A stretch of DNA of 64,000 nucleotides from Blasia pusilla (GCA_050084515.1 CM114274.1:16554001-16618000); one strand, 5' to 3'. Shown: positions 11,151 to 24,297, counted from the stretch's first letter. Notes: a model not told the origin generated them from the sequence alone. Made by a program: numbers and translations.

Positions 11151-12338
11151 TTGCCAAGTCGAATCGTTGCCCATCGCCCTCACGGATTTAGCAATGGGTC
11201 GCTCGGGCCGCAGTGCGCCTCGGCCGGGACGGTTAGTTCGCTCTTGCTCTTGCTCTTGCGGCTCTCGTGGGCGGTGGATGTGCGTAACGTCCTCGAGCCC
11301 ACTCGCCAATTGACAATGGCTCGGCACCGAAAGCGGGGGACGAGCGGCATGCGGCGACTTCTTTCCGGGAGCTCTGCGGGGCTATCGGAAGGCGTGAGGT
11401 TGGATCTCATTCACAGAGACCACAAGGATTCTCCTCTTCGCGGGCGGCTCGGAGGATTTTACATTCGAGAGCAACTCGCACTATTTTGTCCTACAAAGCA
11501 ACAATCGGCGAAGCTTCGGCGAGAACTCGGGCAATGTCGGTCAGACGACGACTGATTTTGAGTCATCATGCGTTGTTGGCAACGGGAGTACATCATGGAC
11601 CTAGAGCTCGGCACCCCAAAGCAAAGAAATACTCCGTCATCGTGGACACGGGAGTGATCTCACTTGGATCGGTGTGTAGTCCTTGTTCGACTTGCTTCCG
11701 ACAACCGAGTCCTCTTTTCGACCCGTCGGTCGAGCTCGTATAGAGCTCTAGAGTGCTCGGACACTCGATCTCTCGGAATTCGGAGCTCACGGAGTTCGGA
11801 GACCGAGCCATAAAGACTCTAATCTCTCGTCATGGAGACATGCTCTCCGAAAGCCGCGGTCGATCGACCACCGTGGGGTCTTCTCCACGGAAACGGTGAC
11901 ATTGTCCGGACCAACGGAATCAAACGGCAAGTCGGTGACATGGCCTTCGGTGTGGGCACGACAACCAGGGCTCATTCTCTCGGTGTCGATGGGCTGATTG
12001 GGCTCGGCCAGGGTCCTATTTCTTTTTCACTTCTCAGCTCACTCACTCTTGACAACAAATTCTCCTACTTTGCCTTGTGAGCATGGCGTCTTCCTCATCG
12101 CAGACAAGTCCCATGTTCTTCGGAGGAGCTGCCGTCCCTTCGGAAAAAGTGCAAATACACTCCCATAGTGAAAAACGACTTTCATTCGACCTACTACTAC
12201 GTGGGGCTGACTGGTATCAGTGTTGGGGGCACCCTCTTGAGTATTCCAGTAAGCTCGTTTGCAATCGATTCATCGGGTAGCGGTGGTACCATCCTCGACT
12301 CAGGCACGACGATCACGCATCTCTCTCTCAGTGTGTCT
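11151..12338 (+). pseudogene. Nepenthesin/CDR1-type pepsin-like aspartic protease, broken
   Basis: Plant A1 aspartic proteases of this type are secreted or plastid enzymes with two catalytic Asp motifs. Visible in order are a hydrophobic Leu-rich stretch like a signal peptide (~11235-11275), the prodomain signature LDLIHRD-x-x-x-SPL (~11400-11435), YIMDLELGTP (~11590), the first catalytic motif DTG (11645-11653), CSPCSTCFRQPSPLFDPS (~11675-11730), VDGLIGLGQGPISF (~11985-12028), YTPIVKN...TYYYVGLTGISVGG and the second catalytic motif DSGTT (12297-12311). Each block sits in a different frame, with at least four frameshifts. The reading stops at 12338, where repeat R copy 2 begins, so the C-terminal third is missing. 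The gene is dead. Its GC content is above that of its surroundings. Confidence 0.8.
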
Positions 12339-12339
12339 G

Positions 12340-12795
12340 ATATGGAGCAAATAATTGCACTTACGCTGTAATAGCCACCATGTAACCAGCACCCAACACA
12401 ATTGTCTGAGTGCCAAGATCTCCAGGTTCTGTGTCCAATCCAATGCGATACTGGCGGTAAGTACAACATCGCAGACCTGGACAGAGTTGTAATGGAAGCA
12501 AATGTTCTGAGTCGTGTAAAGCAATCTTATATCCATATGGCTGTAGTATTCCCCACCTTCAAGCGATGGGGGGAATAGAAATACCTGTAATATGTGTCCA
12601 GGAGTCTCCTCGGATCAAGTCCCCTAGCAGTTCTGAAATAACGTACACCAAAGTCTGGCCGCCTTTTCTCATTAGTTCTGGATGAAATTCCAATCAATCC
12701 TGAACCTCATCTATCATCTCTGAACACCCAGGCATCCACAAAAACTAAGCATGTATGTCGACGAACAAACTAACTCTAAAGATACATCTCAAGGA
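12340..12795. repeat. Unidentified repeat R, copy 2
   Basis: This copy aligns with 10452-10864 over nearly its whole length and extends about 25 bases further than copy 1, into sequence shared with copy 3. It directly abuts the truncated protease pseudogene. Confidence 0.7.
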
Positions 12796-13660
12796 ACCTC
12801 GACACTGGCAGGCAGAAGAATAAACCGAGCCCAGAAGCTTTTCTAAAGCTCTCGTCTTTACCACGAGCCTGTGGAGATCCAGATGTGTGCAGATCCTTTG
12901 GGGAGAAAGAAGGAACAAATTTTAAAGGAAGGGGAGCGTGGCACTAGTGCCCAATGACTGAATTGGACTATTGCCTCCGGGGATCAAGACAGCCATTGGA
13001 CTTGCCCAGTGAAAACAGAATTATTGCCTCTGGAGATGAAGAAAAGTGAGGTTTAACAGCGGCCCCAATTGTATTTGAAGCTCAAGAATGATGAGGATTC
13101 CTAGAGATGAGCAAATGAGGATTTCTTGGTGTACCATGGTGGAGCCCGGTTACCGATTCGTCGTCTAAGACCAGGCTCTGAGATATGACAGGAGGTCAAC
13201 GTATGATTGCGATGCTAGAGTCTTACCTACGTACTCTGACCTTAGGAAATCTGCACTTGATCGCTGGGCCACATGCCTCCTGGAACAAGTACAAGACCCC
13301 ATGGGGCTTCAACTTTCTCCGACATTACTTGCAGAATTCATGCAACGTTAGATTGCATTCTCGCAAAGCGTCATCCTCGTCACGCTCGTTCAGATCTCAT
13401 GATCATAAAGGAGCAGCCGCTGGTCGATTCGAAGAACCTAAAGAAATTGTCACTGATCGAAGGGTCAGCCTAGCTATGGAGGTCCGACTAGTCAGGGCGT
13501 CTAGTTCATGACTAGCACGTTCTAGAGTCGAAGTTTTCCTCAGGATCACAAGATCTGGCAGAAATATGAAGTTGCCTTGTGTTGTGGAGTCTCTATTCGC
13601 CAATGGTGGTGTACACCCTATTCGCTGAAATCCTGAGATTTTCAATATTCGCATGACACC
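12796..13660. other. Unassigned; possible broken exon at ~13195-13475
   Basis: In one frame around 13205-13330 there is a run reading SALDRWATCLLEQVQDPMGL. It can be followed, after a frame change, by a basic stretch up to about 13475. This could be a decayed exon, but I recognise no family. Confidence 0.25.
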
Positions 13661-13798
13661 AAAGCCTGGCCGCCTTTTCTCATTAGTTCTGGATGAAATT
13701 CCAATCAATCCTGAACATCATCTATCATCTCTGAACACCAAAGCATCCACAAAAACTAAGCATGTATATCGACGAACAAACTAACTCTAAAGATACAT
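13661..13798. repeat. Unidentified repeat R, copy 3 (partial)
   Basis: It matches the last ~140 bases of copy 2 (12652-12795) almost base for base. The upstream part is absent. Confidence 0.7.
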
Positions 13799-15452
13799 TT
13801 GCTTTCATCCATCTCCTGAAAAGATCTAACGGCTCTCGCCTTTTCCAAGCTATGTGTAGTCAGGTGAATAACCGGTCTCTTCCATACTAGATCGGAAGCA
13901 GCGCATCCCATATCTCCATTCTATCATCAGAATTTCTCGCTTCACCTTTTACCTGTAGTGTTTCTCACAAGGAGTATACTTATTTGCAATTTATCTAAGT
14001 AAATTGAATTATTTCTTTATGATATCATGAACACGAGAGATGTTAGCACGTTAGATTTGAGTACAATGGACTCGACTTGACAGGTGCCCTCATCACCTGA
14101 TTCCAATCTTCAAACGTGTATTTCTATTCTGTGCCGAAATGAGCTACATCCTCCACTTGCTGTCTGAGTGTTTATCAATATCCATCTCCTCACGAATACC
14201 ACACAACTACCAACCAAGGGCAGCTCTAGTGCGCACCCTCAACTTGCTGCCCAGACTACTCAACTAATCACATCCGCACTTAAATCTCACGCCATGGGAT
14301 GAGGTTAGATACATACTAGAGAGGTCGTAAAGGCGCTCATGGCCATAAGCACTATCACAGCTTGGTTGATTGAAAGGGAGAACCTCCCACTTTTGAACAG
14401 TATAAATCCTGTTACACTCGACGAGTCATTCAGGTTGCCTGTGATAAGCACTTGGGTGGCCTCTCCAAAATATAAGTAAGCAAATCCACCCATGGTCGCA
14501 TATCCGCATCCAGTTCAAGATGAGAATCAGAGAGGATGTCTTTTCTTTCGAGAATCACTTGCCCTGAACTGTTTTGACTTCTTTCTTGAGAAATATCCCT
14601 AAATAGACCTGAATTTCTATGATATCTACAAGCACGCCCCAAACTTATTTTCACTCTTAGCCGATTCAAGAAGGAAAAGAGTGCTTCCATTACTTACATG
14701 AGAAAAATCCCCAAAAAGGCTATATTTATGCAGCAGTTGAAGGGATGCGGATTCTTCACGCTTCTGCGCAGATAAGGCACACCTGCATATCCTGTGTACC
14801 CCCACAAACCAGAGGCAACTGTCCCCAATCAATGATTTTATGTACGCTGCTAGCAGGATCTATGATATCCTTGCACTGTGGGTCCACGACGTATGCTACC
14901 ACCACAACTGCTCCAAGAAAATCACATTTTGGAATTCCATGTTTTAAAAGTTTGGATGAGATCTGTCTCTAGATCCTACTCTTGTCAAACAGAAGGTCAA
15001 GAAAATATAATCCTTGTAATGCTTGTGTTTGTGCCTATACTCCTTGAGTGGTTCTTCAAATACAGTAAGAAGTGTCTAGAATTTTAGCCCGCCAATGCAT
15101 CTCTTGATGCCATGAACATACGGGTGTCTTGGAAATTTTTTTTCGTGGATGCGATTCTGTTGTAGTAGCAGCAGCAGACATCAATATTTGTCTCTTGTTT
15201 CCTCTAACATAGGATTCTTAGTAGTCAATATCAGTATAAAGCTGTAGAAAAAGAAGGCACTCTGTAAAATATGGAAGGCATTGTAAATTAGGGAAGGCAT
15301 TCTACAGAAGACAATTCTCCCTTTAGTAATGTTTAGGAGCTTGTATTTTATCCTATACTGAATGAGCATGTTCCTTTCTCACAAGCAATGGGTTAAATAT
15401 GGTGTAATCCCCTTGGGTCATTGTGAGGTGATGATTTGTGATTCCTCATTGA
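13799..15452. other. Unassigned, with a weak minus-strand coding candidate at 14305-14493
   Basis: The 62-residue minus-strand frame at 14305-14493 contains GGFAYLYFGEATQVLITGNL and a hydrophobic segment. It faintly recalls amino-acid/auxin permease family transporters, but the match is too short to call. Three short tandem GAAGGCA units lie at 15253-15300. Nothing else was seen. Confidence 0.25.
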
Positions 15453-17916
15453 ATGTGTTTTGAGTTTTTCTTTCCCATGGCTACTTCCATATCAGATTCT
15501 ATCCGGGTAGTGTGTGGTGTTGCATTGGGGGAAAATACCTACTGGAGATATTTTCATGATGGAACTAAGTGGATGTGCTTGGTTTGTAGTCGCATTTACT
15601 TAGCAAAGAACAAAACCAAGTGCAATCAGCACTTGACTAAGAAGCACCCAAACTTGGACCCATGCTACTTAGTACCTTTAGAGAATGCAAGCCGGCGTCC
15701 AAAAGACCCTGTCAAGGGCCGTAAAAGGAGGATTAGTGACTCACAGAGAGAAAAATAATTGATGAAGAAATCAGGGGATGCTAGTGAGTGTTTAGAGAAA
15801 ATGAGGAGGGAAAAATTATACAGATTTAGACAGCATTGGTGTGAGACATGGTTGACCATGGAACGGGATCCTATCATCCCACACTTGTTCAAGAAGCCGG
15901 CCTTGTTGGATCTAATGGAGTGTGATCTCCCAAAGTGTCTTTGTATCCAAGATTGGGACGAAATATTGGGTAGAGATAAATATGCGTTCTGTATTGTGAA
16001 AGTTCGAGAGTGTGGGGAGAGCAATGCCATGATGGATGTCATGGTGTTGGGATGCTTGGGTGCCATTCAGAGAGCTAGTGAGCCTAATTCTACTGACCTC
16101 ATTGGAAGGGGAAAAACTTACTTCATACATTTGGAGTTGGTGAAGAAACTTTGGGGAGTAATAGAGCAGAAAGAGGGAGTATCATTGGGTTTGCTTCCAC
16201 CTGATTTCAATGAAGAGAGATCAAAGCAAGTGAAGGAAACACTTGCTTGGATTGCTCGGAAAAAACAAAACTTGATGGGTTGGCTTGAGAAGGATCAAGC
16301 CAAGTATGCAGATTTCATGGCTAGGCAGCAGTTCAATGAATGGTTGGAGAAGAGGAATGTGGAGAAGATGAAAGAAGTTTGTCAAAAACGAGCTTCTGCA
16401 TATGTCCCAAGGGAGAAGAGGGGTGTAGAGTTGGAATGGTCAAGGAAGACTATTCGAGAATCTGCAGTGGGGGGTAGCTCTAGGAAGTCATCTCCCACTT
16501 TACAAGGAGATGAAAATGATGATATTAGTGATTTTCAAGTTTTGCGCCCAAGGAGAAGATCGAAGATGGCTTCTAGGTCTACTGCCGAGCAGACTACAAC
16601 AAAGAGTGGGGATGAGAATGTCGCTTCAGCATCTGTGCAAGAGCCTAGGAAAAAAGGCATGCGTACTCGATCCATGGGAGGTGCCTCCTCTTCCAAGGAA
16701 GCACTTCCACATGTTGTTCACCAAGATGTTGGTGAGTCTCTTGCCTCGCCCAGAGAGAGCTTGGTTTCATTTGGAGCGGATGAGGGTGGTTTTGGAGTAG
16801 CTTCATATGTTGCAGGAACAGAGGAAGGCATTCTTGCAAACCAGAGTCATGAACTTGGCATTGGCTCTCCATCTGTTGAGACTATTCCATGTGGGAAAAC
16901 CTTTCAATGTAGCTCACTTGTGGGTGACCAAGATGTTGGTGGGTCTCTTGCATCGTCAAGAGAGAAGTTGGTTTCGGCGGGAGTGGATGAGGCTGGTTTT
17001 GGAGTAGCTTCATGTGTTGCAGGAATAGAGGAAGGTAATCCTACGGTGGTGGTTGGTGGTGATCTGATCGGGTCATCACGGAGTGAGAGTCTTCCATTTG
17101 ATTTCACCTCCGAGAGGCTATTGGAACAGGGGTCAAACCTTCATGGGGAGGATGAGCATGCGGAGATTTTTGATGAGTTGGGAGATAGTGTAGTTGACCC
17201 TGTGGATATTGTGGAGACATTGCTGAGCCGTGTGGATAGCATAAACCATAGTATAATGCAAATCCCTGCAGAAGATACATTTGTTACCCCGGTTGGTGGT
17301 GCTTTGGATGGTCATAAGACATCCAAAGAGGGTCACACTCATGATGATGGTGCTTCTTTTGCTGAATGTTCAGCTCTTGTGGGACCTTCTTCCCATGATC
17401 TTTGTGCTATAAGGAAGAATTTGTTGAAGGTTTCATCTTCATATGTACCCAAAAAGAGGAAGGGAAAGAAGAGTGTGGTAGTGCAGATTGAAGATGAGTC
17501 ACATGAACATTGGGGGGTTTCATTCAGATGAAGATATGGATCAGATTTTAGAGAGCCAAATTCTCAGAGATCTCAATGAGGTAAATGATGAGTGGGCTAC
17601 TCTACCCAAGAGCCAAATTGCTGATGCTGCTGATTGTGGGGAGGTACAAACAGATTTGCCGAATGCCTCCCAACTTAATGTTACTCAGATCATGGCAGAA
17701 ACAGACACAAATCTTCTTGTAGATGGTAGCCACTTGAGGCCCAAGAGAGTTCTACGCCATACGGGATTATCCCCCACAGTGGAGGAGTGTAGAGAACTAG
17801 GGAAGTCCAAGGGTGAGATTATTCAAGATATGTTGATTACACCACCAACTCGACAGGCAAAAAAGAAGAATGTGTATGGAAAATCAAAACTTGGGCGGAA
17901 GCGGCCTTTGAAATAG
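15453..17916 (+). pseudogene. BED-type zinc finger protein with long acidic/basic tail, two disabling changes
   Basis: The N-terminal ~100 residues carry a BED finger: W-x-YF upstream, then CLVC and H-x4-H (C-x2-C-x13-H-x4-H, ~15540-15640). BED fingers bind DNA and are common in transposases and in plant genes derived from them. A TAA at 15756-15758 separates the finger from a same-frame region running to 17531. A single C-to-T change from CAA would explain it. The following ~200 residues are helical and charged; after them comes a low-complexity acidic part with an internal 69-codon duplication (units start near 16725 and 16932). At a G6 run (17512-17517) the frame shifts, and the protein continues in the +1 frame to the stop at 17914-17916 with a Lys/Arg-rich end. 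Splicing around the TAA cannot be excluded. The stop is followed directly by GTAACC, a possible 3'UTR donor, with an acceptor-like CAG near 18043. The function is unknown. Confidence 0.6.
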
Positions 17917-19559
17917 GTAACCTTTCAAATTTTAGTATTGAGAGCATTGCTTTTTTGTAGTTGTTCTCTTATGGCATGTAGAGAAGATCACGTCCACAAA
18001 GGATAAGTGCTCATGATGTGGTTTGTTCATTTGTTCATTTCAGGTGCGAGTTGATTCTGGATTCAAATGGCAGAATTCTCGGCTTTTTCCATGGCTACAA
18101 ACTTTATAGTGTATTTGTGGCATACGTTTGAAGTAATAGATAGAGGAAAAGAGTGTTTAATGCTCTTTCTCATTACAAACCTATTTTAGTAAATGTCATT
18201 TTCGAAGGACAAATGCCACATTCTTTGATTCAGATTGTAGGAAGATTGGGATAGGAAAGGAATGGAACTATAGTCGATATCTCCAACGCCTTCTTGGGAG
18301 GATAGGTGGCATTGTATTTGTCTACTATTGCAGATTTTTGTACTGTGTTTCTTTACCTTTTGTATTTTCACCCTTACTTTGTGACAGTAGGAGAGTAAAC
18401 AAGAGTGTTACCTTATGAACATCATAGTATCAAGAATGATGGTCATTTACCTCCTTACTTGTTACAAATATGGTTTTTTTTTTTCTGAATGAAAGAAATG
18501 TGAGATTGGAATCCTGTTGATTATTAGAAGCATTACTTATGAGAGCGCGTGCATTGTCTATTGAAGGCATTCTACCATTCCCATTCATTGGGCGTGCATC
18601 TATCTTTTCATGTTTACATGTTGTATGGTTGGTTACTCATCAAACAGGGTGAATTGGAAGGTGTTTTGGTTTGATTTTTTCTATTTCTCTTGCTCCTTTT
18701 GGACATGCATTCTTCTCTTCTTCATTTGTAAGACAGTTAATTATTTAGATTCATTGAATGGTTGATCTTGTTGTGGTCTAGCTTGCTTGTTGATTGATAT
18801 CCAAGGCAAGTTTACAAGTGGATGCATTTGACTCAGCATGATGATGCACTTGTCATGTTTTGGTGAATACATAGTTAAAGCTTTAGACTACATGGTCCTT
18901 TTTAGGATGAACAAGTTCTGAGATTGGAAACACTCGGATTTTTTCACACAGAACTCAGATTGTTAGACACAGAACTTTCACACCCCTTTGCTGTGAAGAA
19001 AATATCTGTTTGTGAGTGACTTAAGTTTATGAGAGTGTGCGGACTCTCTTCACAAGCATTTCCGTGTATCCTATTTTACAGGCACATCCATTGTTTTGAG
19101 TGCTTTTGTGTTGTATGGTTTGTTATATATGGTATCATGGTGAATTGGGAGATGTGTCTTGATTCAGATTTCTCTATTTCCCCAAAACCTGTTGGACATG
19201 CTTTCTTCTCTACTTCTTTTGTAAGCCGAATAATTTTTTGGATTCATTTAATGGTTGATCTTGATGAGTGCTACCTGGCTTGCTGATAAAGAACTTATAA
19301 GATTGGAAATAGCCATTATGTTGGCGATAGAACGTTTACACTCCTTTTGTGTGAAAGTTCACAAGAGTTTCCATCATGTTCTTCCCTAATGATAGCATGG
19401 TGTTTCGAAGAAGGCATTCCGGCTATACTGTATCACTTTCAATTTCTTAAGTCTACCTGTAGGGATTCGAGTTTTACTTCTCAAAAATTTCTTCACCATC
19501 TTTCTACTGTACTTCTCACTAACTGTAACCCTAGAGATGATGAATGTGTGCAGGGAAGT
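17917..19559. other. Intergenic between BED gene and MULE gene
   Basis: T-rich tracts and no protein match. AAGGCATTC motifs lie at ~18564 and 19411. A TGTGTGCAG acceptor-like site just before 19555 suggests a 5' untranslated exon of the MULE gene somewhere here. Confidence 0.4.
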
Positions 19560-22500
19560 ATGGACCTCAATAATCCTATCGACTTGACATCGACTCTTCC
19601 CCCATCACATGAAGCCATGGACAGAAGGATTCAACAAAGTGCTTTGACAAAAAGGATTTTGGCCATGAAGAGGACAGAGGTCCAAATAAGCATGCCGATG
19701 GGGAACATATCAGCAAAAGACCTCCAGTGGAATGTCTATAATGCACCATATATCCCTTGGTATAGGCTCGAGTATTTCATTATAGGTGAGGGTATCGGAG
19801 ACAATATAAATCCCACTACCTTTTGGAAAGGTACATCGAAATGCATAGGAGAAAGGTTACGAGAAGAAGAAGGAGAGGAAGCATCTTACACTATTTAGTT
19901 TTGTGCTTACGGGCCTCAAGACAATCGACGCTTGCATCAACCAGTTGTGAACATGCGAGTAGGCATAAGTTTCATTATTTTTTACATATAATTACATAGT
20001 CCTTATTTTAATCGTTTATTATATTTTGGTTGAATAAGTGTCACACGTTCAATTTAGAGCATATGATTGTAGTCCCATGTAGTTGAGTGGTCAATTTATT
20101 CTTGATAGAATGCATTCCTACGTATATTGAACAGGTCAAACCTTCCCAAGACAGGCCCGGGAAGTCGTCCTCGTGCACAAAAAATAATCCGAGGAGAGAG
20201 TTGGAAGCGAGGATGCCAATGTCATTTTTCAGTATCCGAATTGAAGTCTCCAATGCATGCGGCCAGAATAGTTTACAAACACAGATTGCACATAGACAAG
20301 GATGGAAAACCATGCCATGGATCTAATGATCCAACAAGTTTGGGAACTCCAACAATGTATTCTCCTAGGATCTCGAATGAGCTGAGATGCTACATAAACG
20401 AGAGAATTCGTCTTGGGGTAAAGCCCCACCAGATTATGTCGCAGCATGGCCTCATGCTAAAATATCGATCTGAAACATCTCTTGACTTTCAAAAAAGCAT
20501 GATAAGGGATGATTTCATGCAAATGCATGATATTGCAAATGCAAAAAAGGAGTTGAATATGGAGACGTTCCAGTTTTGCATAGATGAGAATCAATCATTA
20601 TGTGCATTTGTAAATCTCTATCCAGAGAAGATCTTTATTTATGAGCCTTATTTAGATGATGCGAGAGCTTTCATACTGGGATTCCAAAGCACTTGGTAGA
20701 TGCAAGCGATGGTGAAATATGGACATAACAGTGTTTTGAGCATGGATAGTACGTTTGGTACCAATCGAAGCAAGGTACTAAGTTAAGTAGTCTTTGAAGT
20801 ATACAATGATGAAAATGTGCTTTCATCATTGAAATGGAAGATGTATTTGAGATGCCATTGCTACTGGTAAGAAACCTCATCTGTTGTATACTCTTGTGCA
20901 GTTTCCTTTGTACACTATTTTGGTGTTCGACGAGCACCATACTGGAATACTTGTAGCTTGGATTTTGACTAGTAGCTCAAAGGAGATGCATTTGGTGAAA
21001 TGGTTGCGGGCAGTGGCGGAAAAGTGTAGACTACAACAAAAATCTTGGGAGCCGAATGCAATCATAGTGGATGATGCCAACGCCGAGCAAAATGCATTAA
21101 GGTATTCTTGGGATCCTAAAGTTGGGGTATCTTGCTGAAAGGGTACATCGCACTTTTTTTTAAATGAAAAAACCTGAGTCAATTTTCCATCCAGTTCAGA
21201 TATTGATTACATTAGGAAAGGCATTCCGAGACTGTTATCTCAATGAAAGTTAAGCACATGGTTATATTCACTTGCAGGGTAACTTTTGCAAAGTCAAATA
21301 TCATACTTTGTCTTTGGCATGTACGCCATGATCAAGCTAAAGCGGCTAAAGCGGAAGGTCGATCGATAATGAGAGCTCACATGTCACGACGCCTAGGGGA
21401 GATTATGTATGTAAATCGATGTGGCACGTACACTAGAGGTGTGATCTTGGACAATGCGAGAATGATGTTGCATCAATTCTATGTAGACTTTAGGGATGAC
21501 GTGGAGTTCATCAACTATATACAGACTTATTGGGAGCCAAAACTAGGTGGCTACAAACACTTTACCTTTTTTCCCCTTCCATAATTGTTCCCTTTTTTAT
21601 CACACTTTCATTAACTTTGTGCCACTCATTGCAAGGGCCAACATGTACAAGATAAGGATGTGATTTGTTTTTGTGTGCAGACAAGTGGGTTAAAGCGGCG
21701 AGAGACTACCCTCATGCAAACCAGGACACAAATGCTGCAATTGAAGCATATCATGGAAGCATGAAGGCAGTTCTAGCAGATGACAACAGAAGTATGTCTC
21801 AAAGAAGAGGAGACTACTTGGTTTGGAAGCTCAGTAGTTTTGTAGAGGCATGGTACTTCCATATACCCTTGCTGAAAAAAATGGGTTTGTTCGAAATGCA
21901 GTTGAGGAGCAATATGTGAATAATGCAGTTCTGAAGGGAAGAGAAATCCCAGCAGATGATGTGCAACTTACAGAATCTAGGGGGCAAGTTAGGATGGCAC
22001 GGGTGAGGAGCCAAACCATACCCAATAAGTGGTATGAAGTCTACAACTATGACATTGAATGGGGCCATTGTGAGTGTCCTTGGTCACTAAAAGGAAACAT
22101 ATGCAAACATATGGTAAGAAAAAGGTTGGTTTGTCTTGGATAGCATAAAATTAAGCAATCGTGCATCTTTTTCTGCACGTCATTTTATTGATTGAATCTT
22201 TTCAATTGATTCCTTCCATTTCTTTGTAGATTTCTGCTCTACTACGAGATGATTACAACGAAGAGGACCTTGTGAAAATACTTGGGACAAGAGTAGGCAC
22301 AAAGCATGGCGGAATTGCTCAATTAAAGATGAGCAGGACGGATTCAGTCACTCTTGACCTTCCATTGTCCAATCACATCGTGGACCTCAATGATACACAA
22401 GGTGAATGATATGGACACCATCTAAATTTACTCATGATTCAAGGGGACACTTGTGAGGTTGCTTGTATACATATAGACGTGTGTTTTGGCAATTCATCAC

Positions 22501-23076
22501 ATTCTCATGTATTTGTGCACTATTTGGTGTGATTCAGGAGGCATTCCATATGAAGATATGGACACGGGCACTTTCACTCAAGATACACCAATACTTGAAG
22601 CACTGAACATCCCCAAACCAAGTAACAAGGATATGGAGGTTGCTATGGACAAGCTGTACTCTGAGTTGCGGAATCAGTGTCAAGGAAATGAGTTATTTCT
22701 TACGATGGCGTCCAAAATGTTGAGAGAAATAAACAGGCGGATTGAGAGCGCAAAAGTTATGTTTGTGAACGGCTTGACTAATCAGCCTGGAAATTCCTTC
22801 CAGATTTACAAGGACGGGTTCCAAAATAATAATTCGCTTAAACGAGTGAAGTCCAACATCGAACGATGGTCTAAACAAGCAAACAGACGAGGTACACAAT
22901 ATGGAGCAGGACATACCAGAGTGATGGCTCAGGCACAGGACGAAACTTCAAGCAAGTTACCATGCTTTCCAAAGCCCAAAAAGAAGAAGAAGAAGTTGGG
23001 ACCACAAGCTGAGTTGGACAAACAGGCAATGTCAGCGACCTTAAACAATACGAGCCGAGTACTTGGTGGCACATAA
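19560..23076 (+). pseudogene. MULE transposase / SWIM zinc finger gene, seven exons, nearly intact
   Basis: Spliced reading gives a MULE-type DDE transposase. Proposed exons are 19560-19958, 20151-20774, 20902-21101, 21278-21546, 21681-22113, 22230-22401 and 22538-23076. All introns are GT-AG and the phases agree. The catalytic residues are D in MDSTFGTN (20755-20757), D in IIVDDAN (21070-21072) and E in NAAIEAYHG (21743-21745). A SWIM finger C-E-C...C-K-H lies at 22069-22107. N-terminal to the DDE domain is a FAR1/MULE-like region; the C-terminus ends in a Lys-rich stretch (~22975-23000). Defects are TAG stops at 19896-19898 and 20697-20699, where Gln (CAG) would fit the context, and a frameshift at an A7 run (21875-21881). 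It may be an autonomous MULE or a host gene derived from one. The exact exon 1/2 junction is least certain. Confidence 0.75.
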
Positions 23077-23671
23077 TGTCAGTGGTATTTTTCAATTGTG
23101 GGAAGGTATGCCTATGCCCTGTAAATGATGCATTTCCTTACAATGAATATCATTGAATTTTTTTCCCACCACGAGTAGTGAATAATTAACGGAATGCCTT
23201 TAAGGTTTGTCGTTAGGAAAGCATTCTTACTTTACAGTTCTTCACCGCGTTGGATCGCGGAACCTAGCCTAACACAACCGCCGGCCCTAGGCTTCCAAAC
23301 TTGCAGGACGAGGCATTTTTTATGCGCGTGTAGGACCGGGACCAAGCCATTCCCATTCAAGTTTTAAAGTTGTAAGGTCTAACACGATCAGGAGTGGCGT
23401 TTTGATTTCTTGGCGTTTTGATTTCAGGGGGCCAATCTGCACGAGCTGGTATGGCTACTCTTAGACGCGCATTTCTGGATAGGAAATAGAAAATTTTTGG
23501 TCCACGGGGTTTTGTAATACTAGTGATATCGCAAGGAGAAATTGAGTGAACTGCTTCTTCAGGGAGAAACTTAGTGAGGAAGTATTCGACTTCCGCTCGT
23601 ATCCTCCATTTTGGAGTTGTTCTGCCAAAATTTTGATTCCAGTCTCAATAAATCCATTTTCATCAGCGACC
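23077..23671. other. Intergenic
   Basis: No gene. GGAATGCCTT (23191-23200) and GGAAAGCATTC (23217-23227) form an inverted pair of the motif that recurs through 15-28 kb. Confidence 0.4.
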
Positions 23672-24297
23672 ATGGAAAGTATTGATGCAAGAAAGAGGAC
23701 CAGAGAAATTGTGATCGAGCTTGGCCAAGATTCCAAACTTGGACAAGACTGGATGAAGGCGATAGAGGCAATACATCACTTCAAGACGTTGGGAAACGCC
23801 AGAGGAAATCCAACCACACCAATTCTTACTCTCCATTTTCTAGTACCAATCTGTCTTTATCATATATGAATAGGAACTTTGATGATGCATTTGTGAAGAT
23901 TTTCATGCGCCCTGTAGGAAACAAGGTACCTAAATCTCATAAGGGAACATTTTCAGAGTTGCAAGAGTTGTCAACCAGGTTGAAAGTAATCTCAAATGTT
24001 TGCAATACAATGGAGTCTATTGTGAAGGGATTTCAGAATCAACGAATTTTGCTAGGCAAGCTAGAAAGTTACCGTTTAGAAAAAACCATTGATGGTTTGC
24101 CGGAAATCATTGAGAAGTTTGTGTTACAAGTGAAAGCTCTTTTGACAGATGAGTGTATCGTACAATTGATGATGGCAAACTGTGAGGTTTTGCAATGTTT
24201 AGATCAGAATCGTAGTGCTTGGGAATTTCTACAAGCTCGGATTTCCTTTGATCTTTGCCCCAAGAAGTTTAGGCATCCAGTTCTTTATCAATCTTGA
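23672..24297 (+). pseudogene. Unrecognised helical protein, two frames
   Basis: An ATG at 23672 opens a basic start (MESIDARKRTRE) in one frame. After a frame change or small intron near 23780-23860 it continues as a 143-residue frame (23866-24297) rich in Leu, Glu and Lys. The second part looks like a helical bundle and has no low complexity. I recognise no domain. It lies 0.6 kb downstream of the MULE gene on the same strand and might be an accessory gene of that element. Confidence 0.3.

Noticed and set aside
14305-14493. Amino-acid permease exon on the minus strand
   Set aside because: Only about 20 residues resemble the family and no neighbouring exon could be found, so it is mentioned only within the region entry.
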